A DNA stretch of 29,866 nt from an uncultured Pseudomonadota bacterium (lineage in GTDB: Bacteria > Pseudomonadota > Alphaproteobacteria > Rs-D84), in assembly GCA_900313285.1 (NCBI GenBank), contig OMQP01000015.1:1-29866 (forward strand). The letters run 5' to 3'. Each line of letters begins with the position of its first letter. The stretch's first letter is position 1. The position numbers and the translations under genes are program-made. The notes below the pieces were generated by a model that worked only from the letters and a program-made list of their open reading frames with translations, made no database searches and was not told the DNA's origin. Below, piece by piece: positions 22,263 to 29,866 of the stretch.

Positions 22263-23255
22263 TTATCCCAACATTTTCTTTTTTACTTTCGAAATGGTCT
22301 TGGCTGCAACAAATCCTGCTTTTTTTGCGCCATCTGCTAATATAGCGTCAATTTCAGATTTGTTTGCCATTAATCTTTCGTATTCTGCGCGGGCAGGCGC
22401 CAACACAGAATCTATCTTTTCAAACAAAATTGTCTTGGCTGTACCATAGCCCATACCACCGTCTAAAAACATTTTACGAAATTCGGCAATTTCAGATTCA
22501 TTTGCAAAATGTTTATAGATTTGAAATATCGTCGATTCATCTGGATTTTTTGGTTCTTCTGGTGTTTTTGAATCAGTTATGATACGCATAATTTTCTTTT
22601 TTAATTCGTTGCTTGGCGCGAACAATGGAATAGTGTTATCGTAAGATTTGCTCATTTTACGACCATCTAACCCTGGAATTAACCCAGCATCTTCGCTGAT
22701 AACAGGTTCTGGTAATTTAAATGTTTCGCCATATATATTATTAAAATATCCAGCTATATCACGTGCAAATTCAACATGTTGCTTTTGATCTTTGCCCACA
22801 GGTACAATATCAGAATTATATAATAAAATATCTGCGGCCATTAAAACAGGGTATGTGTATAACCCCATATTTACACCGGCATCAACATCTTCGCCAGCAG
22901 CAGAATTTTTTTCAATCATGGCTTTGTATGAATGTGCGCGATTCATCAAGCCCTTTGGGGTCACATTCATTAAAAATTCATTTAATTGGTATATTTCGTT
23001 TATGTCAGATTGGCGAAATAAAATAGCATTGTCTAAATTCAATCCCATCGCAATCAACATCGCAGCAATTTCATAAGTATGTTGTTTGATTTCTTTTGCG
23101 TCATGGATAGAATTCAATGCATGTAAATCAGCAATAAACATGCACGTTTTATGATTTTGAGATAATTCAACCAATGGCTTTAACGCGCCAATATAGTTAC
23201 CCATATGTGGTGTTCCTGTTGGTTTAATGCCGGTTAAAACAATTTTGTCATCCAT
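22263..23255 (-). CDS. trpS: TrpS, tryptophanyl-tRNA synthetase
   Basis: 330 aa from the ATG at 23255; an upstream in-frame ATG lies inside the rpsD terminator and is rejected. Class I synthetase: the HIGH-equivalent is PHMGN (16-20) after TGIKPTGT, and the KMSKS loop is KMSKS at 200-204. The GxDQKQHVEFARDIA motif near 154-168 binds the adenylate, and the LLYNSDIVPVG stretch precedes it. All expected motifs are present and length is normal. It has its own promoter upstream and is followed 28 bp later by the SIMPL gene. Confidence 0.95.
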   Translation of the reverse strand: MDDKIVLTGIKPTGTPHMGNYIGALKPLVELSQNHKTCMFIADLHALNSIHDAKEIKQHTYEIAAMLIAMGLNLDNAILFRQSDINEIYQLNEFLMNVTPKGLMNRAHSYKAMIEKNSAAGEDVDAGVNMGLYTYPVLMAADILLYNSDIVPVGKDQKQHVEFARDIAGYFNNIYGETFKLPEPVISEDAGLIPGLDGRKMSKSYDNTIPLFAPSNELKKKIMRIITDSKTPEEPKNPDESTIFQIYKHFANESEIAEFRKMFLDGGMGYGTAKTILFEKIDSVLAPARAEYERLMANKSEIDAILADGAKKAGFVAAKTISKVKKKMLG

Positions 23256-23280
23256 AACTTTTGCCTTTTTTATCGAATAA

Positions 23281-23309
23281 ATTATACCAATCTTTCGCTG
23301 TGAAAGCAA
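23281..23309 (-). promoter_or_regulatory. trpS promoter
   Basis: On the reverse strand, TTGCTT (23309-23304), 17-bp spacer, TATAAT (23286-23281), about 25 bp before the start codon and right behind the rpsD terminator. Confidence 0.75.
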
Positions 23310-23310
23310 C

Positions 23311-23332
23311 AAAAAACCCCACAACAGTGGGG
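23311..23332 (-). terminator. rpsD terminator
   Basis: On the reverse strand, CCCCAC-TGTT-GTGGGG followed by TTTTTT, 24 bp after the rpsD stop codon. Confidence 0.88.
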
Positions 23333-23356
23333 CGTTTTGCATGTTTCTTTTCCCGA

Positions 23357-23989
23357 TTAACGAGAATAGAATTCGACGACCAATTCTGGTTGCATTTGTA
23401 CCGGATATGGAACGTCTTCAAATGCAGGCACACGAGTAAATGTTGCAGTAAAGTTTGCACTATCTACTGTGATATAATCTGGGAAGTTGCGTTCGCCAGA
23501 TTCCAACGCCAATACGACCAATGGCATTTGTTTTGCTTTTTCGCTTACTGTGATAACATCGCCAGGATTTACACGATAAGAAGCAATTTTAACGCGTTTG
23601 CCATTGACATAAATATGACCGTGGCTTACTAATTGACGTGCAGAGAACACTGTTGGAGCTAATTTTGAACGATATACAACTGCGTCCAAACGTCTTTCCA
23701 ACAAACCAATTAAATTTTCAGGTGCGTCACCTTTCATATTTTCGGCTTCTGCATAGTAAGCATGGAATTTCTTTTCGCCAATATTACCATAATATCCCTT
23801 TAATGTTTGTTTTGCGCGCATCTGTTTTGCATAATCAGATGACGAAGAACCACGGGATGTTGGACCATGTTGTCCAGGTTTATATTTGCGTTTATTAAAT
23901 GGGGATTTTGCCTGACCCCAAAGATTAACGCCCAAAGAACGTCCAATCTTTAATTTACGTGTGCTACGTTTTGCACCAGCTCTTGCCAT
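23357..23989 (-). CDS. rpsD: Ribosomal protein S4 (uS4)
   Basis: 210 aa. It binds 16S rRNA early in small-subunit assembly. The N-terminal region is highly basic (AGAKRSTRKLKIGR) without the four-Cys zinc knuckle. The S4 RNA-binding domain is at about 97-160, with LERRLDAVVYR (97-107), SARQLVSHGHIYVNGKRV and the PGD turn. The C terminus ends in VQMQPELVVEFYSR, close to the canonical P-x-x-VEFYSR. It is monocistronic, between its own promoter and terminator. Confidence 0.97.
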   Translation of the reverse strand: MARAGAKRSTRKLKIGRSLGVNLWGQAKSPFNKRKYKPGQHGPTSRGSSSSDYAKQMRAKQTLKGYYGNIGEKKFHAYYAEAENMKGDAPENLIGLLERRLDAVVYRSKLAPTVFSARQLVSHGHIYVNGKRVKIASYRVNPGDVITVSEKAKQMPLVVLALESGERNFPDYITVDSANFTATFTRVPAFEDVPYPVQMQPELVVEFYSR

Positions 23990-24103
23990 AATATTATCCT
24001 TTTATTTTGGTTTTTATTGTGCCGAACACTTCACAGAATCCTTATCGCAATCGGGACCAAAAGACACCGATGTTTAATCAGTTCTGGTTATCCAGCGGGA
24101 CTT

Positions 24104-24132
24104 ATAATATATTGTTTTTTCATGAAATGCAA
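24104..24132 (-). promoter_or_regulatory. rpsD promoter
   Basis: On the reverse strand, TTGCAT (24132-24127), 17-bp spacer, TATTAT (24109-24104). The start codon is about 115 bp away, so the mRNA has a leader of about 105 nt that includes CTGG-ATAA-CCAG and other small stems. Confidence 0.65.
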
Positions 24133-24133
24133 G

Positions 24134-24160
24134 AAAAATCCGCCAGTTAGGCGGATTTTT
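24134..24160 (-). terminator. RNase J terminator
   Basis: AAAAATCCGCC / GGCGGATTTTT with a 5-nt loop, an 11-bp perfect stem. It begins at the stop codon and ends just before the rpsD -35 element. Confidence 0.9.
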
Positions 24161-25947
24161 TATTTCAATACAAAATGAACACTGTATTGTGGTTTCTTAT
24201 CTGCACCGAGTGCAGCACGAACAACCTTGTTAGAAGCCACTTGGACCGCTTTGTGTAAATTGTCGCGGTTTTTGCGTTCCGTTTTGGTTAATTTATCGAT
24301 TGCATTTGTGATTTCAATTTGAATTTGACGTTTCATAAATCCGGTTTCGTCGGTTTCAAATATACCAGCACTAGAAACTTCTGGCACGCCTTTTAAGAAA
24401 CCACGTTTGTCGATTGGTAATGTGACGAATATTGCACCACTTGTCGCAATTTTTCTGCGGTTCTTGTATACCTGGTCGTCTGCACTGCGTTCAGTTTCCC
24501 CTTCCATAACTATAAAGCCAGTTTGGATACTTTCACAAACATATGGTTCTTCGCCGTCTTTTAATGCTATGATATCTCCATTATGAACAAGCATCATGTG
24601 TTTCGCACCGCCACGTTCCATAGCCATTTTACCGTTTAACATTTCAGAAATGTATTCTCCGTGCATTGGAATAGAAACCTGGGGGTGAACCATACTGTAA
24701 AATCTTTCAAATTCAGGACGACCTGCATGACCAGATGCATGTAAATTATCTGTATCAAATATTGTGTATGTTTTTATACCCATACGTGCTAATTTGTTGT
24801 AAAGATACGAAACATCTTGTTCGCGTCCCGGAATAATAATAGCACTGAATATGACAGTATCAGTCGGCAACAGTTTTAATTCTTTTACATGACCGTTGCA
24901 AAGACGGGTTAACATAGCAAACTTTTCGCCCTGGGAACCAGTTAAAAAGATTGCTTGTTTTTCAGCCGGCAAATCTTTGATTTCATCAAATGTGTAAACA
25001 TCATCTTTACCCAGATATCCATATTCAATACCGATTTCACGGAATTCTGGCAATCCCACATATGGTACAGGGTTAGGATTGCTGCGTTCCTTGATACATG
25101 CAACACGTCCAACAGAATGGGCCGCTTCTGAAAACATTTTTATACGTGCCAAACTGCGTGAATATCCTGTCACAAAAACACGACCTGGTGCTTTACGCAT
25201 AATTTCAGCCAAGGTTTCACGAACTTGAATTTCAGTCGTTTGGACAGTTTGTCTTTCTGCTGATGTAGAATCACAAACACAAGCCAATAATTTTGGATCA
25301 GAACCAATTTCTGCTAAACGTGTATAATTGGTTGAATCTTCAATAGGGTTTGCGTCATTAAAAGTCCAGTCACCTGTATGTAATATTTTCCCAGCAGGTG
25401 TTTTTATTATTAACATTTGTGCTTCTGGAATAGAGTGGGAAACATGAAATGTTTCAACAACAAACGGGTCCAGTTTCAATTCTGCACCATGATAATCAAA
25501 TTCGATGATATCTTTCTTTGGGTTATAATCCATTTCAATACCATCAAATGTTCTGCGTAAAATTTCCGCAGGGAATCGTGTGCAATATATTGGTTTTCTG
25601 AACTTTGGCCAGATAAATTTTAATGCGCCAATATGATCTTCGTGTCCGTGAGTAATGACAAAGGCCACAACGTCTTTTTTGTGCTTTTCAAGCCAAGAAG
25701 TATCACAATATTGAACGTCTCCTGCGCCAATTTCTTCTTCCAAGAAACCCATACCACAATCAACAATTAAATATTTTCCTTTGTATTTATAAACATACAT
25801 ATTTTGACCGACGTGTTCCAATCCGCCAAGTGCAAAAAAGTATATTTTATCATCATTTTTATCGCTTTCGTGCGCTGGTTTGTCAGCAATTTTTGCTGGC
25901 TTTTTTAATTCTTTTTCTTCTTTTTTATGTTCTTTTACTTTTACCAT
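24160..25947 (-). CDS. rnj: Ribonuclease J
   Basis: 595 aa. A metallo-beta-lactamase/beta-CASP RNase with 5'-3' exonuclease and endonuclease activity in mRNA decay and rRNA maturation. The zinc motif is His100-x-His102-x-Asp104-His105 in ITHGHEDHIGALK. Further ligands lie in FHVSHSIPEA and ILHTGDWTFND. The beta-CASP region carries VFVTGYSRSLARIK and LTGSQGE, and HASGHAGRPE and IPMHGEYI complete the family signature. The C-terminal domain is present. Residues 1-34 are a Lys/Glu-rich extension before the core begins at IYFFALGGLEHVG. The gene is monocistronic with its own terminator. Confidence 0.95.
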   Translation of the reverse strand: MVKVKEHKKEEKELKKPAKIADKPAHESDKNDDKIYFFALGGLEHVGQNMYVYKYKGKYLIVDCGMGFLEEEIGAGDVQYCDTSWLEKHKKDVVAFVITHGHEDHIGALKFIWPKFRKPIYCTRFPAEILRRTFDGIEMDYNPKKDIIEFDYHGAELKLDPFVVETFHVSHSIPEAQMLIIKTPAGKILHTGDWTFNDANPIEDSTNYTRLAEIGSDPKLLACVCDSTSAERQTVQTTEIQVRETLAEIMRKAPGRVFVTGYSRSLARIKMFSEAAHSVGRVACIKERSNPNPVPYVGLPEFREIGIEYGYLGKDDVYTFDEIKDLPAEKQAIFLTGSQGEKFAMLTRLCNGHVKELKLLPTDTVIFSAIIIPGREQDVSYLYNKLARMGIKTYTIFDTDNLHASGHAGRPEFERFYSMVHPQVSIPMHGEYISEMLNGKMAMERGGAKHMMLVHNGDIIALKDGEEPYVCESIQTGFIVMEGETERSADDQVYKNRRKIATSGAIFVTLPIDKRGFLKGVPEVSSAGIFETDETGFMKRQIQIEITNAIDKLTKTERKNRDNLHKAVQVASNKVVRAALGADKKPQYSVHFVLK

Positions 25948-26236
25948 TTAATATCCTTTTTTAATGTTTAACATTTGCACACCCAGCGCAATTCATTACC
26001 AATAAAGAATGTTCTTTATTCACAGTGAATCTGACTGGGGTGCGGCATTTTGTGTCCCTGAATATAAAAGAATAAGATTTCGGGACAACCAAGACAATAT
26101 ATAAAACGTCTTAAATCTCTTCTCACAGTGAGTGATAGTACATGATTTATGATATAAAATCAAGATAAATAACAAATCCTTGACAAACCCAGCGGTTGTG
26201 ATAATTTCCATATCTATAAACAACAGGATTTTTACT
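25948..26236. other. Intergenic region rich in palindromes between divergent genes
   Basis: No gene is supported. ATAAAGAA-TG-TTCTTTAT (about 26004-26021) is followed directly by TTCACAGTGAA, and CTCACAGTGAG occurs about 100 bp later (near 26125). GTCCC/GGGAC and AAGAC/GTCTT pairs lie between them. TTGACA at 26180-26185 may be the -35 of the downstream gene with a poor -10. No clear RNase J promoter was found on the other strand. Confidence 0.5.
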
Positions 26237-27040
26237 ATGTATCCATATATTCAAAAACAAAACAGAAATTTGCAGGCAACATTTGCAAAAGATAAAGATT
26301 TAATGCACCCAATTCATAATGCAAAGGAAGAAAACGAGCAACGCGAAGCATATATTAACGATTTAATGGGTAAAACCGACTTTGTAAAAACATACAAAAA
26401 AAATTATGAAGCTGTTCGTGAACCATTAAAACACACGATAAAGAGTTTTTCATTAAGACACATTCTTTTAATTTTGTTTTTTGGTTCTGTTTTCGGTGGG
26501 GTTACAGCAGGTGTTGTTAATTCAGAAAAGACAGCAAACACAATACAAACCAAGAAAGATATTGCAAAAGACGTTGCAATAGTATTCCTTTCTGTGTTGG
26601 CAGGTTTGGGAATTGGAACGTCGGCAGCGGTTGCATTTAAACAATCCGACAAAGAAACTGCAATTGACAATTTTTATAATCGTTTAATAATCAGGTATTT
26701 TTATAAATTGAAAAGAATATCTCCGGATGTTTTTTCAGAAGATATTTTAAAAAATTGTAATCCTGAAATGTTGCGTGTAATAGCTGCGATTTTGATGACA
26801 AATATGTCGCCTGAAGAAACCAAGAAAATTCAAAATATTGCTACAACAACTTTGTTCCTGCATGATGATAGAGATATCATGACGATGAGAAAAATAGAAA
26901 CAAACATAAAAACTGCGTTAAAAATAGTAGAAAATTGCATGTTAAAGAACCCAGAATTGGAAGATTTGGTTCATCGTGCATATACTGGATATATTCCTGA
27001 AACGTTTATGTTAAATTCAGTGAAACAAAACACAAAATAA
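26237..27040 (+). CDS. Two-TM membrane protein of unknown function (267 aa)
   Basis: Not recognised. The ATG at 26237 is chosen over an upstream TTG because CAGGA lies about 8 nt before it and the TTG lies within the presumed promoter. A charged N-terminal region (about 1-70) precedes two glycine-rich membrane helices (HILLILFFGSVFGGVTAGVV, and VAIVFLSVLAGLGIGTSAAVA) joined by a short Lys/Thr loop, so both ends are probably cytoplasmic. The C-terminal about 130 residues are helical and charged. The gene is monocistronic, with a terminator just after it. Confidence 0.72.
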   Translation: MYPYIQKQNRNLQATFAKDKDLMHPIHNAKEENEQREAYINDLMGKTDFVKTYKKNYEAVREPLKHTIKSFSLRHILLILFFGSVFGGVTAGVVNSEKTANTIQTKKDIAKDVAIVFLSVLAGLGIGTSAAVAFKQSDKETAIDNFYNRLIIRYFYKLKRISPDVFSEDILKNCNPEMLRVIAAILMTNMSPEETKKIQNIATTTLFLHDDRDIMTMRKIETNIKTALKIVENCMLKNPELEDLVHRAYTGYIPETFMLNSVKQNTK

Positions 27041-27052
27041 AAAAGTTTTTTT

Positions 27053-27077
27053 AATGGGGTTTTTACCCCATTTTTTT
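27053..27077 (+). terminator. Terminator of the two-TM protein gene
   Basis: AATGGGGT-TTTT-ACCCCATT followed by TTTTT, 12 bp after the stop. Confidence 0.9.
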
Positions 27078-27129
27078 CTTTACATAAATATATATTTTTT
27101 TCTACACTACTATATATAAGGGAAAGGAT

Positions 27130-29292
27130 TTGTCGAAAATACCGGTTTTTCGCGACTTTTTTGGTATGTTTAAATCGATGCTGATTGTGTCGGTGTTGGC
27201 GTTTGGAATATGTTTTAATGCATTTTCTGCTTCTTCATATATTCCTTGTTGTAATGATGGGACATCAGAAGTTTATGATATATTTATTGACAACGGCACA
27301 AGTGGTGGAACATGGTGGGCAGATGTATACACTGAAATCATGGCGGTAAATGGAACTATTCCGGGGGATAATTTAAATGCGTCGGGTGATCATGTTAATG
27401 CCTTAGGAGAGTGTCTAAGTGATACGGACCTTTTGGAGTATATGAATAACAATAATCTTTACGGTTTGAAATGTTATGTTGCTCCGCCGGCCATGGCAGA
27501 AGATTATTTTTATTCTGGGAATCCATCGGGTTGGCGTGAAGATGACAAAGGTGATATGTACTATCGCTCCGAATTTTATACCTATGCTTTTTATATTGGT
27601 TATGTTAATAGTTGTGGAAAATATCTCGAGCCAACAGTTTTTGATGCAAAAGGGTTCAAACAGGATAATATTGCTGATGCTTTAACTGCTTACACAACTT
27701 ATCAGGACAAGTTTTTTGCATATTTAGCAAAACAACAAGGGTACACAGAACACAAAGCTTTTGTATGTGAAAAAAGCTCTAACATGAAATTATTCTGTGT
27801 TCCAGACAAAGGATATTTAGTAAATGCGGCAACTCAGGACATTCAGAATGTCATAAATCAAGACACTTTGCCAATAAATGAATATGGCGAACCATTGTTT
27901 TCGAACGTGTATTATGACGATGGTTTTGACAATCATCTGGATGGATATGCATTGGTTTTGGCGCTGAAAGACAAAAGCGTATCACCAGCATTGCAATATT
28001 TTGATTTCAGAAATAAGCATAGTGATGCAGCAAATTTGATTTACTATGATTACAAAAATTCCCCAGATGATGACACATCGGTTAGTTGGGATTTGTACGA
28101 ACAGATGAATTCGTCTGGCATAGGGTTATCAAATTTTATTGGTTTGTTTAGAGGAACTTTGGATGGTCATGATTATATAAAATATGATGAAAACACTTGT
28201 ACTACAATTGATGATAATTTAAACTCAATTGGTTTACCATTGATTAATGGTTTACAACGCTGCGAGCTTCCCCTAGCGTTAAACATTGAACCGTACGTTT
28301 TGACGAATTTAAGTGATTCAAGCAGTGGGAATTTTCCGGATAAACCACAGGGCAGAGATTATAGTACCATAGTATATGGTATTACTCCTACTTGCATTGG
28401 CGATAATACCTGTGATAGTGATAGTGGCAGTGGTGATATTGGTGGTGGTTGTTCGTGTCCAACTTGTACCGGCCACAGTCACTGTTCGGCTTGTTCATGT
28501 GTGTGCGATACTGGATATACTGGTGCAAATTGTGACCCAATTCAAACCACAATTACATTGGATAATGCCAATGCGACAACAAATGGAACGGCGACACTTT
28601 ATACCACATATAATACAAACGTATATTTAAACAGCGGTCGAACTCAAGCAATGACAACGTCTGTAAATGGAATTACAATACCACAACGTACTGGTTATAC
28701 ATTCAGTGGATATTACAGCACCGCCAGTGGCAGTGGTACGCAATACATAGATGCAAATGGTAAGATTACATCAAATGGTTTATCAGCGGGTAAAGGGTAC
28801 ACATCAACAGGCACATGGCGTGCACGATGGACAGAAAATGTTATTTCTGGCGCAATAACACTTGATTCAAAAAAGTATGCGTCTACATCAGATCAAGATG
28901 GATATGCGCCCAATACAAGCGCATCGCCGTCGACAATATACACAAAATATAATACTGGTGTTTATACAAATGCTGCCGATGCAAGCGCAGGAACAAACGC
29001 AATTACAGATTTGGTAGTAATACCGGTTTTGACATCTGGTTCGCCAAGTGTGTTTAATGGTTTTTATACTGGTAAAGCAGGCACAGGAACCCAGGTTATC
29101 GACCATAATGGTGATTTCTTGCCTGCTGCCGTAACCCAGGTAACAACAGCGGGGGCCACACCGACATGGTATGCAAAATACACGACTTGTGTATGCACGG
29201 ACGGTGCCAATGTTTTAAGTTGTGCGCCAACTGGACGTATTGTATCGAATTCATGTGAATTTCTGCGGATGCAGGCGTGGGTGCAAGTGTAA
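27130..29292 (+). CDS. Secreted repeat protein with Cys-rich/EGF-like segment and InlB-B-like repeats (frame broken near its end)
   Basis: 720 codons to the TAA. A signal peptide is clear: basic start, hydrophobic MLIVSVLAFGICFNAF, and cleavage likely after Ala34. The start is uncertain: TTG 27130 lies only 1 nt after GGAAAGGA, while ATG 27166 would give a cleaner signal but lacks a ribosome binding site. Residues about 35-430 are an unknown domain. About 430-475 is Cys-rich (GGGCSCPTCTGHSHC, then CVCDTGYTGANCD, EGF-like). From about 476 come two InlB-B/Listeria-Bacteroides-type units with the signatures GYTFSGYYSTASGSGTQYID and VFNGFYTGKAGTGTQVIDHNG, each ending in a W-x-A-x-(W/Y) strand. 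Probably surface-exposed or secreted. The frame fails at about 29256-29265; the last about 10 residues of this frame are spurious. Confidence 0.82.
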   Translation: MSKIPVFRDFFGMFKSMLIVSVLAFGICFNAFSASSYIPCCNDGTSEVYDIFIDNGTSGGTWWADVYTEIMAVNGTIPGDNLNASGDHVNALGECLSDTDLLEYMNNNNLYGLKCYVAPPAMAEDYFYSGNPSGWREDDKGDMYYRSEFYTYAFYIGYVNSCGKYLEPTVFDAKGFKQDNIADALTAYTTYQDKFFAYLAKQQGYTEHKAFVCEKSSNMKLFCVPDKGYLVNAATQDIQNVINQDTLPINEYGEPLFSNVYYDDGFDNHLDGYALVLALKDKSVSPALQYFDFRNKHSDAANLIYYDYKNSPDDDTSVSWDLYEQMNSSGIGLSNFIGLFRGTLDGHDYIKYDENTCTTIDDNLNSIGLPLINGLQRCELPLALNIEPYVLTNLSDSSSGNFPDKPQGRDYSTIVYGITPTCIGDNTCDSDSGSGDIGGGCSCPTCTGHSHCSACSCVCDTGYTGANCDPIQTTITLDNANATTNGTATLYTTYNTNVYLNSGRTQAMTTSVNGITIPQRTGYTFSGYYSTASGSGTQYIDANGKITSNGLSAGKGYTSTGTWRARWTENVISGAITLDSKKYASTSDQDGYAPNTSASPSTIYTKYNTGVYTNAADASAGTNAITDLVVIPVLTSGSPSVFNGFYTGKAGTGTQVIDHNGDFLPAAVTQVTTAGATPTWYAKYTTCVCTDGANVLSCAPTGRIVSNSCEFLRMQAWVQV

Positions 29293-29866
29293 CGCCTGGA
29301 TGCGAAGACCGAAATGAAACTGAGATTTCTTTCGATAGTAATTTATATGCTTCGAATACTGCTACAACTGGGACGTCCCCAACAACAGATCCGAATGCCT
29401 ATGTCGAAGTTAACATAATTTATGGCATTGGTCTTGAAGACAGCAACAATGAACCGGTTGGGATACCGACTTTAACAGGATATCAGTTTAACGGTTATTG
29501 GACAACAAAAGAGAGCGGTGGTATACAAATTGTGGATGCAAATGGGTACTTTACTGCGGGTGCTGCGACGGGATTTCCAACCAAAAGCATAGCAACAGTA
29601 TATGCACACTGGATACGTACATCGTGCCCAAGCTCTCAGATGTTTTACAATGATTCATGCATAGATGCAGCATTTACATTAACAACGACGGCAACAAATA
29701 CATTTTCATTCAATTTATCTGCAGCAGGTATTTTTTATGTTGATTGGGGTGATGGGACGATTGAACAAATAAATCGAACAAACAATACTACAAACCAAAC
29801 ATATTCACATAATTATGCAAATACAGCGACTCGTACAATACGATTGGGGTCGCCTGCACGTGCAAC
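29259..29866 (+). CDS. Continuation of the secreted repeat protein in the -1 frame (runs off the window)
   Basis: Reading from ATTTCTGCGGAT (29259) the frame is open to the window end and gives SADAGVGASVTPGCEDRNE, then a third repeat unit with GYQFNGYWTTKESGGIQIVD, Y-A-H-W and a Cys-containing linker. A domain with FYVDWGDGTIEQ follows, similar to the PKD/DWGDG-type beta domains of large surface proteins. The natural join is ...IVSNSCEF + SADAG..., so restoring one T to the TTT at 29260-29262 would make a single gene. No start codon or ribosome binding site is present in this frame. Confidence 0.85.
   Translation, partial: MSADAGVGASVTPGCEDRNETEISFDSNLYASNTATTGTSPTTDPNAYVEVNIIYGIGLEDSNNEPVGIPTLTGYQFNGYWTTKESGGIQIVDANGYFTAGAATGFPTKSIATVYAHWIRTSCPSSQMFYNDSCIDAAFTLTTTATNTFSFNLSAAGIFYVDWGDGTIEQINRTNNTTNQTYSHNYANTATRTIRLGSPARA

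Noticed and set aside
28376..28630. 84-codon Val/Ile-rich frame inside the repeat protein
   Set aside because: It is an out-of-frame reading of the Cys/Gly-rich segment with no ribosome binding site.
1..29866. CRISPR array, rRNA genes, insertion sequences
   Set aside because: No spaced identical repeats, no rRNA sequence and no IS-type DDE transposase were found; the only mobile unit supported is the tRNA-Gly element.

Overview
The window is AT-rich, densely packed bacterial chromosome. Several things point to an alphaproteobacterium, probably a host- or gut-associated, uncultured-type lineage. These are the alphaproteobacterial-looking tRNA-Gly(GCC), the ribosomal protein S4, RNase J in place of an obvious RNase E neighbourhood, and a large secreted protein with InlB-B-like (Listeria-Bacteroides type) repeats. 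The taxonomic call is inference. Stop codons TAA, TGA and TAG are all used as stops, so the code is standard.

Left core block (1-5910, + strand): the 3' end of queA, an M16 metallopeptidase and tgt are followed by a tightly packed run of small unknown genes. Two of these (3019 and 3332) look like tandem paralogues. A membrane-anchored coiled-coil protein with a C-terminal zinc-ribbon-like motif closes this run at a terminator. A consensus promoter then drives a small lipoprotein and two small helical proteins. queA and tgt catalyse two steps of queuosine tRNA modification.

Integrated element (about 6032-14481): tRNA-Gly(GCC) is the attachment site. Its 3' end is repeated as a 19-bp perfect direct repeat 8.4 kb downstream. 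Between the copies lie a tyrosine integrase, a palindrome cluster, a wHTH regulator whose promoter carries a built-in operator, an orphan m5C DNA methyltransferase, and an HUH-type Rep-like protein preceded by a very long inverted repeat. There are also two tiny reverse-strand genes (one of 58 codons), a lipoprotein plus membrane-protein pair, and a possibly DUF5677-like protein. No conjugation, capsid or restriction-endonuclease gene is recognisable. It reads as a compact plasmid-like or ssDNA-replicon-like integrative element with cargo, and it is the best candidate here for something undescribed.

Right core block (14482-27077): an F420-0:glutamate-ligase-family protein (-), GMP reductase (+), class II lysyl-tRNA synthetase behind an attenuator-like leader (+), a divergent RelA/SpoT-fold protein (+) and a cold-shock protein with a basic tail (+). 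On the - strand follow xerC, a SIMPL-domain protein, trpS, rpsD and RNase J. A two-TM unknown protein (+) comes last.

Right edge (27130-29866): a secreted repeat protein with a Cys-rich/EGF-like segment. Its frame breaks at about 29256-29265, but the same protein clearly continues in the -1 frame to the window edge. This suggests a one-base deletion, phase variation or a sequence error.
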